Shown here in pieces: positions 1 to 11,999 of a DNA stretch of 64,000 nucleotides; position 1 is the first letter of the stretch, and each line of letters opens with the position of its first letter. Made by a program: the position numbers and the translations under genes. The notes under the pieces were generated by a model, which was given only the letters and a program-made list of their open reading frames with translations, was not told the DNA's origin and ran no database searches. Where the stretch lies: assembly GCF_964656455.1 (NCBI RefSeq), contig NC_135720.1:52540598-52604597 (forward strand), given 5' to 3'. Source of the stretch: Halichoerus grypus. Its lineage: Eukaryota > Chordata > Mammalia > Carnivora > Phocidae.

Positions 1-19
1 TATGACATTCTAACTAATC

Positions 20-101
20 TCTACACCCAATGAGGGGTTCAAACTCACAACCTGGAGATCAAGGGCTGCATGCTCTACCGAATGAGCCAGCCAGGTGCCC
101 C
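20..101 (-). mobile_element. Can-SINE fragment (head only)
   Basis: Reverse-complement tRNA-like head ending in GAATGAGCCAGCCAGGTGCCCC at 80-101. The body and tail are missing or cut by the window edge. Fairly diverged. Confidence 0.8.
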
Positions 102-1240
102 TTATTTATGGCATTCTTGTTAGCTCTGAAATAAACTTCTCCATTATTTTTGGTCATAAAGTCCTTCTTTTTTTTATTATTTTTGGTCACAATTTGTTTA
201 CGACGTTAAAGCAGTGGCCAATGAAGTTCTGTAGCTCAGGAGCCAAAACCATGAGAAAACAAGAAAACAAAAGGCCATCTAAAGAAACACAAATTTCCAA
301 AAAAAAAAAAGAAAGAAAGAAAGAAAAGAAAACCACCCAAAAAACCCTTCCAGACAATGAGAATTATTCACTCATTGTTTATTTTTCTATTTATAATAGT
401 GTTTTTCTGCCTATGGTTTTAAAAATTCAAACAATGCAGAATGGTACAAAGACAGCAAAAACATCTTTGAGTATCTTCCCACCCAGAGACAACTACCATC
501 AGCCTTTTGATGATTATCTTTCCAAGACCTCTTTCTGTGCCTAATACATGCAGACTTATCTATAGCTACATACATAAAAAGATATGAATAGAATCATACT
601 ACATATGCTAGGAGCATATGTATACATATACACATATTTAAATTTACAATTTATGAATGTGAAATATTTTATTCATAAAATACCCATTTTATGAATGTGA
701 AATAATTTACTTAACTAAAATGGTTTGAGAGACATTTTGATTGCTTTCAGTATTTTACTATTATAAACAATGTACCAGAAACACCCTTGGTCATATATCT
801 TTGTGTTCTTCTCAGATCATCTTCTTAGGATAAAGCCTTAGGAGTAATGCAGGTGGCTTAGGAAGTGTGCTTGTGGAAGTTTTTAAGTGATTTTCAATTG
901 TCCTCCAGAAACGTTAGCCAGTTTCCACCCCTACCAACGGTAAATAGGAATGCTTGCTCCCCTACCCTTCACCAACATGAACTATTGATTAGGTTATTCA
1001 CATTTAGCGATCTGATCGGCAATAAATGATGTCTCAGTGTACTTTTGGGGGAGGTTACCAGTAAAGTTTAGGATCTTTTCTTTTGATAATTGACCATTTA
1101 TTTCCCTCCCTTCCTTTTATCCTCTTTCTCTCCCTCCCTCTCTTCTTCCTTGTTTCCTTTCTCTCTCTCTCTGAATTATCTGTGTCTTTTGCCCATTTTT
1201 TCTTTCAGTGTTTATTTGTATTTTAAAAATTTGAAGGAGT

Positions 1241-1445
1241 TTTTTTTTTTTTTAAGATTTTATTTATTTATTTTAGAGACAGAGAGAGGGAGAGAGGTGG
1301 GTGGGGGAGGAGCAGAGGGAGAGGGACAAGCAGACTCTGCGCTGAGCTCGGAGCCCAATTTGGGGCCTGATCCCAGGACTGAGATCATGACCTGAGCCAA
1401 AACCAACAGTCTGATGCTTAACCAACTGCGCCACCCAGGTGCCCC
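1241..1445 (-). mobile_element. Can-SINE, full length
   Basis: T-rich tail, GA-rich middle and head ending CCACCCAGGTGCCCC. Flanked by TTGAAGGAGT (1231-1240) and TTGAAGGAAT (1446-1455), a target-site duplication with one mismatch. Confidence 0.92.
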
Positions 1446-1667
1446 TTGAAGGAATTTTTTGTAATAACCTCTCATTGGTCCCTCATGTAACAGTTTCTTC
1501 AGATTTTCATTTGTTTTTACCCTTCTTCATGATTTTACTTTCACTGTATGAAAGCATTTGAGTTTTATGTAGTCATGTGTATTAATCTTTCCATTTCTGC
1601 GTCCTGAGTTTTTCAATGTACTTAGAAAGTCTGTCCACATCCCAAGAGTATTAAAATGTTGACCTTT

Positions 1668-1860
1668 GGGGCACCTGGGTGGCGCAGTCGGCTAAGGCTT
1701 TGACTTTCATTTAGGCTCAGGTCATGAGCTCAGGGTCGTGGGATCAGGCTCCATGCTCAGTGCAGGGTCTGCTTGTCCCTCTCCCTCTGCCCCTCCCCTC
1801 ACTCTCTCTCAAATAAATAAATTAATTAATTAATAAAATCTTTTTAATAAATAAGTAAAT
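1668..1860 (+). mobile_element. Can-SINE, first of three in tandem
   Basis: Head GGGGCACCTGGGTGGCGCAG, CT-rich middle and a long AAT/A-rich tail that abuts the next copy. The 5' flank TGTTGACC reappears after the third copy (about 2246), as expected if this was the founding insertion. Confidence 0.92.
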
Positions 1861-1861
1861 A

Positions 1862-2040
1862 GGGGCGCCTAGGTGGCTCAGTCAGTTAAACATCTACCTT
1901 TAGCGCAGGTCACCATCTCAAGGTCCTGGGATCGAGCCCTGAGATGGGCTCCCTGCTCAGCGGGGAGCCTGCTTCTCCTTCTGCCGCTGCCACCCCACTC
2001 TCTGTCTCAAATAAATAAAATCTTTAAAAATAAATAAATA
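1862..2040 (+). mobile_element. Can-SINE, second of three in tandem
   Basis: Head GGGGCGCCTAGGTGGCTCAG and tail of AAATAAATAAAATCTTTAAA type. It sits in the A-rich tail of the preceding copy. Confidence 0.92.
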
Positions 2041-2244
2041 GAGTGCCTGGGTGGCTCAGTTGATTGGGCGACTGCCTTTGGCTCAGGTCATGATCCCAGG
2101 GTCCTGGGATCGAGCCCCACATCTGGCTCCCTGCTCCTTGGGGAGCCTGCTTCTCCCTCCCCCTCTGCCTGCCGCTCTCCCTGCTTGTGCTCTCTCTCTC
2201 TGCCAAATAAAAGAAATAAAATCGTAAATAAATAAATAAATAAA
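2041..2244 (+). mobile_element. Can-SINE, third of three in tandem
   Basis: Head lacks the usual leading GGGGC, starting GAGTGCCTGGGTGGCTCAG. Tail ends in AAATAAATAAATAAATAA before CGTTGACCC. Confidence 0.92.
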
Positions 2245-4133
2245 CGTTGACCCTGATTGTCTTCAGTACTTCTTGTTTTTTTTTAAAAGGTATATTTTAG
2301 TCTTAGGAATCTCTAGAATTAATTTTGCTCAAATACAGCTGAAATTTTATTTATTTCTAAGTGTCTGTTTTCCACAACTCAGTTATTGAGCTTTCCTGTA
2401 CTGATACGACACGTGATCTTAGATTTCAAACAAATGGAAACTTAATGTATGTTTAATTTCTGGACTAACTTTTCCATCGATCTGATTGCTTATCTCTGTA
2501 CCATACTGCTGCCATTGTTAGAGTTTTATAATACATTTTAGAAACCGGGAGAACAAGTTTGTCCGCCCCCCCCCCCCACCCACCGTGGGCCTTTGTTTTG
2601 TCCTTCATTTCCTAAAGTCCGTTCAGATTGTACTTAATTTATAGAATGATTTAGGTGACAATTATATTTTAGAAGTATCCATCTGCCTAATAATAGAATA
2701 ATCTTTTTTATTTATTTGAATCTTATTTTAGGCCATAAGTAGAATTTTTAAAAATATTATTTTCTTCATGTAAGTCCTACTTCTTATTGAATTTCATGAA
2801 GAACTGTGAAGGGTCTGCAGTTTTATCCTCTGCAAGCAAATAAGTCAGCCTACTACCATGTCATGGATATGGTGGAAGGAAGGGGCTCCTAGACCAGAGG
2901 CACAACAGGTGTGTTGTCTTCATGTTCCCACCTGCTTCCCTTGTCCAAGTTCCACGGTGGATGCTATACATGCAGAGGGTTCGTGTCCCAGCTGAGGAAC
3001 TCTAGGCTCAGGAAATCAAATGAGAGGTCAGGACAAGCTTCTGTGACCTAACTGATGAAGAATGAGAGGAGTAAACCAAGGGAGAAGAAAGAGAGCATTC
3101 TGGGAAAAGGGAACTATATATGCAAAGGCCCTGTGGTAGGAGGAATTGTGGCCACTATAAACACCTGGGAAAAAAAGGTCACTATGCTGACTCCATTATT
3201 TTTCTGGCTAATAGTGCTATAGAGAGCTAGCTTGTTTATTTTTCCCATTACAAATGATCTATTTGTTCTGCCAAAGTGCTTAGAGATTTTTTTCCTTTTT
3301 TCTTTTGAGTGTATCATTTTCATTAGGATTTCTTGCTGTTGTACATTCTTAAAGAACTTTTCTTAAGACACAGAGAACCTCTTCATTATGGAAGACAGCT
3401 TCTTATATATCTTTGAGTATTTTCCTTTACTATTAGTTTTAATCTTTTCATTAAACATCGGATAAATTGTCATTGTCTATCTTCCATGGTTATGTTCTCC
3501 CTAAAAAAAATCCCATCTGTCTTATTTCCACTGCATTCCAAGATTGGGACCCTTCCTTATTTTCAGTATTAATCTTTGCTGTGTTTACTTTTTTTTTGAG
3601 GTTCATGTCTTAGTTTTGGAAAGGGAGATTTTTGGGGACCCTGAGCTTTTGTCACAATTTGTCACACATTTCCAAAGTGTTTGGGTCTGTTATTAAAATA
3701 CCACTTTGTAAGCATTTTCCTCCAAATCTTGAAAATTATTCCAAGGAGACTTTCAGAGAATCCCCATAATTAAAATTCCCTCTTCAGTTTTTAAAAGTCT
3801 CTGTCTTGTTACTTAACATTGCATTTACTTGTGTATTAAAATTGTATTGATGTGAAAATAGCATCTTCTTGATCAGTGGATGACCTATCTCCAAGTGTGT
3901 CCCCAATTACTCTGGAGCTCTGTATGCCACCAATAATGGTTCATTGCTGCTCCACTAGCATGAAATCCATTAATCAGATTTAGTTTTCAGGGAAGGTCCT
4001 TCATGCCCTAAGATAGATGTACTTCCACAGAAGTAAGGACGTAGAAAGTAGCACAAGTCCCGTTTTTCCCCTCACAGTAGAGAAAGAGAAGTAGAACAAC
4101 AGAAAAGCCCAGTTTAAAAGATGACTATTTTTC

Positions 4134-4311
4134 GGGGCGCCTAGGTGGCCCAGTCAGTTAAGCGTCTGACTTCGGCTCGGGTTGTGGTCTCGGGGTTCTG
4201 GGATCGAGCCCTGTGTTGGGTTCTGTGCTCGGTGGGGAGGCTGCTTGTCCTTCTGCTCCTCCCCACCCCTTGTGCTCTCTCTCAAATAAATAAAAAAAAA
4301 TTAAAAAAAAA
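4134..4311 (+). mobile_element. Can-SINE with clear TSD
   Basis: Head GGGGCGCCTAGGTGGCCCAG and a long A-tail. AAAAGATGACTATTTTTC (first copy about 4117) recurs immediately after the tail at about 4312, a perfect 17-18 bp duplication. Confidence 0.95.
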
Positions 4312-6031
4312 AAAGATGACTATTTTTCTAGGAAATATTTTTTTTCTAACGTATTGAGAAATTTGGGGATAGTTCAGTATAATTTTGAGTGACACAAATT
4401 CCTAGGATAATATGCTAATTAATTTGTTACCCTTTCTTTACTCCCCCAAACCTATTCAACAAGAAGACGTTTGTGAGGGAGAATCTAAGCAGAGAATCAC
4501 AATTCACCAGGGAAGGACTGCAGCTGAATAAACCTTCACCTGCAGGAACAAAGAGATTCAATGCCTTGTCTGGTCCTGGGTTTTCTCTGACTGACTTTTG
4601 ATCTTAATGTTAGAAACGTTGCTGACCTCCTCACTAGAAGCAAAGTAGAAAGGTAGAAAAACAGGTACTAGACTAGAAAAAATCCTGTTTCCCAAATATA
4701 TGTAAAGATAACCAATAATGCAGAAGCCGGAACTTGATCAGGAGAGTTCAGAATGGGACTCGGATCCAGTTCTGCACAGCAAAAATGTTACTGAATAAAT
4801 TTTGGTGGGTTTTCGATGTTTTGTGAAGCCTCTTTTTTGAAAATGAGTGTTTGGGGTATTTGCTGGCACTGTGGGGTCCTGACACCACGTCTAGAAAAGG
4901 AACGATAGCTTTGTTCACATGTTGATGGATTTATCTTCATTGATCATTATTCACTGACTGTAAGATGCCCTTGATAATAGAACACCTCACTGTTTCATGC
5001 ACCAGAAGAAAGAAAAAATGCTCCTTATGGAATTCTGATATGCTTACGGTGCTTTAGGGTACATTGTGATTTCAGAGACATTAATGAGTGATAAAACATG
5101 CATCTTAGAATCAATGAGATCTGGTATTTTTCTTACACAAAAACAGGGAAAACTGACATCCTCAACAGCTTGTCTATCTACCTGAAATATATAACAATAA
5201 ATTTATGCTTTAAAATTCTATGTACTAGGTGTGATATTTCCAAGAGCAATCAAGATTATGGAGAGAATACTGCTACTATTCAAAGAATTAACAAAGTGAA
5301 CTGACATTTGTAAAAGATGCCCCTAATTTCTCCTGTCATGTTTTCAGATACCAAATATCCACTAGTCGATATTTTCCTTCCCGAGCAAAGCAATGGGGTT
5401 CCTGCAGTGTTGCCCAGACCGAAGGATAGAGACTGTAGAGACGGCTTCCATCACCTTTCCTGACTCTTTCTGTAGCCTTTTGAGCAAAAGCTTCTCATTT
5501 CCACTGTTGGCTACCACTAATGCTCAGAAATACATTTTATCATTGAACATCCCTCCTGCATTAGAGTCTAATGTTCTGTCCCACTTGTCACAGTCCTGAA
5601 CATTCAAGGAAATCTGACCCCTGAGCTCATGATACCACTGTGTTCTCTGGGTTGGAGTAGATCAACTACCTCTTGCTGCAAGATTTAGGCAACTCTACCT
5701 GAAGGAGCTTGTTACTAGTATTTTTAAGGCTACAAATATTATCGTATGTGGGGTATCTGCGTGGGGGAAAGGATGTGTCCATAGTGAACAATTATCCACA
5801 GTCCCACCATCTTTGCCATCGGTGGTATTTTAGCATGTCTCCTTTCACTTTTCCACCACATAAATTTTTGCGGAGTGGCGATAATTTTTATGAGCAATTT
5901 ATGAGATGCTTTTTCACTCAACCTCCTGTTATTGAAATAGTTTTGTTAAAGGCTTTAACTGACTGTTTTATTCTGTAGATATATGAACTAGTCCCCTATT
6001 GCTTGTTATTTGGGCTCTATCCATTTTATTT

Positions 6032-6230
6032 TTATTTTATTTTTTAAGATTTTATTTATTTGACAGAGAGAGACACAGTGAGAGAGGGAACACAAGCAGG
6101 GGGAGTGGGAGAGGGAGAAGCAAGCTTCCCGCAGAGCAGGGAGCCTGATGCGGGGCTCAATCCCAAGGACCCTGGGATCGTGACCTGAGCCGAAGGCAGA
6201 CGCTTAATGACTGAGCCACCCAGGCGCCCC
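6032..6230 (-). mobile_element. Can-SINE with clear TSD
   Basis: Antisense copy ending CCACCCAGGCGCCCC. Flanked by GGGCTCTATCCATTTTATTT and GGGCTCTATCCGTTTTATTT (one mismatch). Confidence 0.95.
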
Positions 6231-6327
6231 GGGCTCTATCCGTTTTATTTTTGCAATTCTAAATCATGTTAAAATGAACATCTCTGTATGTAAATCTCTC
6301 TCCACATTTTGATCAAGGGGCAAAACG

Positions 6328-6523
6328 TATTTTTTTTTAGAGAGGGGGAGAGAGAGAGAGATTGGGGGGGAAGGGCAGAGGGAGAAGGAGAGAGATAATC
6401 CCAAGCAGTCTCCATGCCCAGTGCTGGATCCCCATGTGGGGCTCAATCTCACAACCCTGAGATCATGACTTGAGCCGAAATCAAGAGCCAGACACTTAAC
6501 CGACTGAGTCACCCAGGCGCCCC
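6328..6523 (-). mobile_element. Can-SINE
   Basis: Antisense copy with a short T tail and a GA-rich middle, head ending CCACCCAGGCGCCCC-like. Imperfect flanks CAAGGGGCAAAAC and CAAGGGACATAAC suggest the target duplication. Only about 100 bp from the previous copy. Confidence 0.9.
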
Positions 6524-7004
6524 AAGGGACATAACTTTAATACAATTGATTTGTATTGTTAAATTTCTTTCACAGGAAAACTAAAGTCAGAACCATTTAT
6601 AACCCAACCAAAGGGACAAGAGTGGATGTGAGAGGAGGGTTGTATTTATTTAATACTATTATTATATCACCTCACAGTTAAACTACCTGGGGAAACTGAG
6701 ACACACACTGATGAAGCCGCCTCGTTGCTTGTGTTTGGAGCTGGGAATTGATTGTCCTCTCCCCCCTAGCCAGTATCGCCCCTACTTCATCATGGCCCCG
6801 TGGAAATTTGTTCTCCTGGAAATTCTACCAGGAGCCCGAAAGCACTGTAAAAACTCCTCGTGGTGCCTGGCTCTCTCGTATCTGGTCTTCTCCTCCAATA
6901 AAGGATAGGGATGGCCCAAAACACCAAACTGGATACATGTTTGCCTCACAAACCAAACAAACCCTTCTGTTTTTGTTTTGCTTTGTGTCTGGACTAATTC
7001 TTAG

Positions 7005-7063
7005 CGCCTCTTCTGCCTGTGAGCGATTGGTCACTTCCTCCCGTAAGACTGGCACCAGCAGAC
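7005..7063 (+). other. SCML4: Probable 5' UTR part of coding exon 1
   Basis: A T-rich tract (6966-6990) followed by TTAG at 7001-7004 is the nearest good acceptor upstream of the start codon. If used, 59 nt of untranslated leader precede the ATG. Two other AGs lie closer to the ATG (7047-7048 and 7060-7061), so the exact boundary is uncertain. No TATA box or CpG island is seen here, which argues for an acceptor rather than a transcription start. Confidence 0.45.
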
Positions 7064-7219
7064 ATGCAGTCTCACAGGATCCCCGGGAGAAAGCGAGGCC
7101 GACCCCCGCTTCACTCAACACCCATGAAGATGGCGGTTCATAACCTTTATTCCGCTTCAGCTGGCTCTTTGCCAGCAGTGAAGATCCCAAGGAAAAGAGG
7201 GCGGAAGCCTGGGTACAAG
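7064..7219 (+). CDS. SCML4: SCML4 coding exon 1: N-terminus with AT-hook-like motifs
   Basis: Encodes residues 1-52, beginning MQSHRIPGRKRGRPP and ending KRGRKPGYK. Two short basic motifs, GRKRGRPP (residues 8-15) and PRKRGRKPG (42-50), resemble AT-hooks, which bind the minor groove of AT-rich DNA; the second is less canonical because K replaces the first P. The start ATG has G at -3, and it begins the N-terminus I know from mammalian SCML4. An in-frame TAA lies upstream at 6995-6997. The exon ends at a donor AAG|GTACGG in phase 0. A plausible acceptor (T-rich tract then TTAG at 7001-7004) would put about 59 nt of 5' UTR in the same exon, so at least one non-coding exon probably lies further upstream. 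The intron side is GC-rich just after the donor. Confidence 0.95.
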
Positions 7220-7775
7220 GTACGGCTCCATCATCTTCTCTCTCCACAGTGACGCTGGGCTGGGCCCCGGGTGCTTGGGCGGAAGGCCCCTGCCCGCGGC
7301 GAGGGAAGGGCTGGCAGCTGGGGCCCGGCGGGCCGGCCACGAGCTTTCTCTCAGGCAAGCGCGTCACGGACAGGGCCTCGTTGTCCCCCCGGCACACAAT
7401 GCATGCGGCCCCTGTCGTGTGCATTTTTACAAGCCGAGAAAGCAAATTGCACCAGATGGGGAAAGTTGTAAGGCGAGCAGATTTTAGGGTCATAGCTAAA
7501 CACACGTTATTAAGCCTCGCATCTAAATTAGTGTTTCAGACACCGCGTGTTCCCCTAACCGGGCCTCCTAGGGCGGCGCTCAAAGCCACTTTCCAGAACT
7601 CCTTCGTCGTTGGTTTTAGTAGAAGCAGATGATGTTCCTGAGACATCTGAATTAATAATGTGTGCAGGCTCGTGGCAAAGGACACAGGAGCGCTTTCCCA
7701 AACAGAGCCCCAACAAGGGGACTCATCACGAAAATTCGGGGTGTTAATTCATAGTTTGCTGCTTATAAAAAGTGC

Positions 7776-7783
7776 TGACGTCA
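7776..7783. promoter_or_regulatory. CRE palindrome TGACGTCA
   Basis: A perfect full cAMP-response element in repeat-free intron 1 sequence, 557 bp after the exon 1 donor. Binding by CREB/ATF is established for this sequence in general; use at this locus is inference. Confidence 0.4.
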
Positions 7784-8400
7784 AGTTTGGCTCCAAGGAG
7801 GCCTATCAGGCAGAATTAAAATCCCGTGACCCTTTGAAGACTTAACAGTTTGGAGTGGCGGGGGGTGGAAAAGAAATTCTCGGATGTAATTGCAATCACA
7901 TACGGCAATCTGAACCGAAGGAGGGAGAGCTTCTCCTCCCAGAGGTTTTTGAAGAGGCTACTAGAAAAGAAAGACTATTGAGTTTGTTCTTCACGAGCCT
8001 TTTGGGCATTAGAAAATGAGCTTCAGAAGTTTTCCTTCATTTATTTTTCTTGAAATAAAGAGCTTATGTTTCCATCTTGAGATCTGAATACTCAAACCAA
8101 AATGCAAATAGGCAATTAACTCCCATATATTTAGGAAAATGTATGGAAATTATTTCAGGTCAGCAGGAAGACAAAGCTTCCGGAAGAATTGGTAATGAAT
8201 TCAACCTTTATCCCTTTGGTTCTCTGCAGTTCCTCCAACTGCTGGAAAATAAAACTGGTAGGTGGGGGGAAGGTGACTCCAAGTTATTTGGGGGTCACGG
8301 GCTTTAGTAAAAGGAGCTTTTACTCAGCCATCTCCTGAAGTAGAATCTTCTGTCACTGGTTATTTTTCTAACAAAGAGAGCCTCCTTTTTCTCATGGGCA

Positions 8401-8431
8401 CGTCAGCTTCAGTCAGCTTCAGTCAGCTTCA
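8401..8431 (+). repeat. 10-bp tandem repeat, 3 copies
   Basis: Unit GTCAGCTTCA/AGTCAGCTTC repeats three times without change, within repeat-free intron 1 sequence. Confidence 0.9.
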
Positions 8432-9140
8432 GATTGTGTCTCTGAAGCGGGCACAGGGCGGGGCTTCCCAGCTCGGCTACCTGCGCCATTGCTGAGGTGC
8501 GGGAGATGGGTCTACGAGGCTGGAGCAGGGCAGCCTTCTATCAACAGAAAGTTGATAGAGCCAGGGAGCAAATCCAGGACCTGAGGAAACACACTGAAAA
8601 CTCTCTCCTAGTTGGCCTTTCTCCTACTCCCCTGGGAGCTATGACCCAAGCATGAAAATTACCGACAGACACACCATTTCTAGGGCCAGGAAAAATGGAA
8701 ATTCAGTCCATGGAATGAGCCCGACTTGGCAGTTGTCCTGTGTCCTAAAAGGGGCAGTTTTCAGGGCTCCTAACACATAGAGACATCTCGGGGCGGGAAG
8801 AAAGCTTTTGGGGTGGTTAGCTGACAATCCGGGTCCTACAACATGGCAGGCAGGTCTCATGCCCACGCCTCACAGGGACAACAGGCCCCAGCTCTTCCTC
8901 GAGTCCACCTTCCACGTATTTGGGGAAATGTGTGGGAATTATCTCAGACCAGCAGCTCCCAGACAGCTCCCCAGGCCGTGGGTTTGGTGTTCGGGAACGA
9001 CTCCAAACCAGGTGCCGTCTGCTGGAAGTGCTGACTCCCTCGTGGTGACGCAAGAAAAATAAGAACCATGTGAAAATCTTCATAAGCTAAAATGATTCCA
9101 CCCAAAGGATCCTCCTTTATTCGGAAACTTCCTACTATTT

Positions 9141-9330
9141 TCTTTTTAAAGATTTTATTTATTTGACAGAGAGAGACAGTGAGAGATGGAACACAAGCAG
9201 GGGGAGTGGGAGAGGGGGAAGCAGGCTTCCTGCAGAGCAGGGAGCCCGACGTGGGGCTCGATCCCAGGATGCTGGGACCATGACCTGAGCTGAAGGCAGA
9301 CGCTTAATGACTGAGCCACCCAGGCGCCCC
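9141..9330 (-). mobile_element. Can-SINE with TSD
   Basis: Antisense copy. GAAACTTCCTACTATTTT precedes and GAAACTTCCTACTGTTTT follows, giving a duplication with one mismatch. Confidence 0.95.
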
Positions 9331-10894
9331 TGAAACTTCCTACTGTTTTGGTGTTAAAATTTATTTTATCTAAGTGTTGTACGTTGTCACGACTTGGGAA
9401 TTTTAAAAAGTGTTTTATTAAATGTTGCATGTTGTCAGGATTTGGTAATTTTTAAAAATGTCCTTACTTGGCAAAATGAATTTGGCAACCTGTTAGGTCT
9501 CTCCAGTTTTATTCTGACAATTTCTGAGACCCAGAAGCCCCATTTTACCGTTAACGAAAAGGTTTTAATTGTGGGGGAGCCAGCAAGGAAACTGTACAGT
9601 TTCATTTCATTTACCAAATGGCCACTAATTTGGCAATGTTAACTATCTGAGATACAGTTAGGGAGACAGAAGTTGTTAAAAAAGAAATCCTGAGCAAGCG
9701 AAATAAGGTATTACTTGGTCTACCCTTAAAGATCTTGTATTTTACTACTAAGAAAACATTTCCAAGCCCTCCTTCAGAGTCTATTTACCTTTATCATAGG
9801 TACATTTCTTACAAGCTCAATTATAGCAATATAATGGCCTTTGATTTGAAGGGGAAGATATTTTGGGAAAGAAGAACGCACACACCTGGACACGGAATAA
9901 ACATAATAAGAATTTTTGTTATAATTAAATGGTATTTTATTAATAATATAGAATATGATCAATATTATAAAATAATAATTGTTATGTCAATAGCATCATT
10001 ATGATATATTTATGCTGACAATATTGTCATAACAAAATAATCAGTGTTTGAGTCTTCGGGAGGCTCTTTTCCAGGAGATTCTGAGGATGCCTGGTTGTGC
10101 TGACTGGTCAAGGTCTCTGCTGGTTGCCATTGGTCACTTCTTGCCTGGTGCTCTCCCAGACTGCACTGCCAATCACCTCTGTGTCAAGCACGTGTGGAAA
10201 CTCTGTCTGGTCCAAGTATGGGCACACGCCTCTCCGTTTAAGACCCAGGCACAGCTAACACAGGCTGTAATGTTTAACCCCTTCTCTGAGTCTTGAGAAT
10301 AATATGAGTGAATTACAGGCAGAAAAGGAAGAATTCAACTGGTAGTCAGATGTCAGCGCCCCAGAGTTCATAGGTCATGCCCCCCCCCCCCCACCCCGGG
10401 GGCCCATCTGCCCACATCTCTTGGCCCAGGCCTGCAGCCACATTGCTGGGGCATGCTCACTGCTGTGAGAACATCATTTGATGGCCTTATGCCCCCTTCT
10501 CACCCAGTCGAAGGAAGCAAAAACCTCTTCACATCATATTTTCTCTGAAGAGCCATATTCTGACTGACATGGAAACGGCCTTCTTCATTATGGAACTGAA
10601 TTTACATCTCAGTTTGAAGCATCTGCTATCGGTTTAGTTCAGAGGCAACACAAGGTCAACAGATAGATCTTCCTTATATTGAATGACTAAAAAGACCATT
10701 AAGGTTGTTTTAAAGAGATAAAGAGAGAGAGTCTATATCAAGGAGAAACTCTAGCTTCTGTTCTGTAGACGCAGCTGATTATAATGTCACCGAACAGTGG
10801 GATTTCCAGCTTCTGTGTCTTTATGGTTGGGAGTATGATTGAAGCAGGAAGAAAAAAGTGCTGGGTTTTAAAAATAGCTGTTTGTCCCCTCTAC

Positions 10895-11010
10895 ATAATA
10901 GTAATCGTAATAACAATAATAACAGCAATAACAGTCATATGTAAAATTCATTGAGCACTTCTGTGTTTGAGGCTCTGGGCCAAAGCACTTTGTGTATATT
11001 TTCTTATTTG
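10895..11010 (+). repeat. MIR fragment
   Basis: ATTCATTGAGCACTTCTGTG followed by CTTTGTGTATATTTTCTTA is the MIR core region. Preceded by an AAT-rich stretch. Confidence 0.65.
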
Positions 11011-11294
11011 ATCCCTGATAGTGAGGGGAGTCAGAAAAATGGCAGGAATTAGGTATAAATGAACCAAGTTCCACAGCCTGAGTCCACTTAGTGACCTTGG
11101 CAATCTCTCTGCATTATTGTTCAGAATAGTAATTATGCTTTCCCATTTACTCTTTCCAAAAAAGAGTAAATTATGTTCTGTCTGCTCTGTTTAATGAGCT
11201 TAGAAAAGTGTAACATGTTTAGAAAGAATATCATCCCTAAGATATTAAAAACAAATGGCTAACATGTTCTAACATGTTGGTAATTGTGTCATTC

Positions 11295-11740
11295 GGAATA
11301 CAAATCCAGTTGCTGTAACAAAGGCCAAACAACAGCGGCTTAAAGAAGGTAGAAGCTAACTTCCCCCTCGTGTTAAAGTCCGGGAAGCATCTGAGGGTGA
11401 TATGATGTCTCCATGGTGTTGGGGACTCAGGCTCCTTCTCTGTTGTTGCTCTGCTACTCTTTTTTTAAAAGATTTATTTATTTTAGAGAGAGAGAGGGTG
11501 TGAGCCCGGGGAGGGGCAGAGGCAGAGGGAGAGAGGCAGACTCCCCACTGAGCGCACAGCCTGACATAACACGGGGCTCATCCCCGGACCCTGAGATCAT
11601 GACCTGAGCTGAAATCAAGAGTCAGACGTGTAACAGGACTGAGCCACCCAGGCGTCCCTGCTCTGCTACTCTTAACACCAAGTCTCTATCTCTTGCTCTA
11701 AAATGACCCTCCAGTTCCCACTACTGCACTAGTCTAGCCA
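11295..11740 (-). mobile_element. Old LTR-like repeat, split by SINE
   Basis: TTGCTGTAACAAAGG and GCGGCTTAAAGAAGG followed by CCATGGTGTTGGGGACTCAG and, past the SINE, ACTCTTAACACCAAG match a MaLR-like arrangement read backwards. Family not certain. Confidence 0.4.
11461..11658 (-). mobile_element. Can-SINE with TSD inside older repeat
   Basis: Antisense copy with head ending CCACCCAGGCGTCCC. GCTCTGCTACTCTT is found on both sides. It interrupts an old LTR-like repeat (about 11300-11740). Confidence 0.94.
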
Positions 11741-11999
11741 GCGGATGGGGGAGAGGTAGTGGAGGCATGTCTTTCCCTTTAAGGACTCGACCCTCAAAGC
11801 TGCACACACCCCTTACACTTGGATCTCACAGTCCTGGACCTAGTCCTTGGCCACACTTAGCGCCAAAGAAGATGGAGAAATGCAATGCTGTGTGCTCAGG
11901 TGGCCAGCTAAAATTCAGGGATCCCACTAATAAAGAAAGGGAGCATGGATATTTTGGGGATTAACCAGCAGCCTCTGCTAAGTTCTTAAAGAACAGTCT

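Larger units (their letters stand above)
880..2810 (-). mobile_element. Old L1 fragments, interrupted by SINEs
   Basis: Pieces such as CCAGTTTCCACCCCTACCAAC (about 920) and TTTCCATCGATCTGATTGC (about 2470) resemble reverse-complement L1 3' regions. Four Can-SINEs break it up. Subfamily and limits are uncertain. Confidence 0.45.
1..7004. other. Region upstream of first coding exon
   Basis: No protein-coding exon is recognised. It contains eight Can-SINEs, diverged L1-like sequence (about 880-2810) and unclassified AT-rich DNA. In SCML4 genes the 5' non-coding exons lie well upstream, so this is probably a 5' UTR intron of SCML4, although intergenic DNA is also possible. 2810-4130 and 4330-6010 hold nothing I can name. 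Confidence 0.6.

Noticed and set aside
6825..7505. 226-codon minus-strand open frame across exon 1
   Set aside because: The longest frame in the window, but antisense to a secure exon and partly in GC-rich intron. No domain and no conservation argument.
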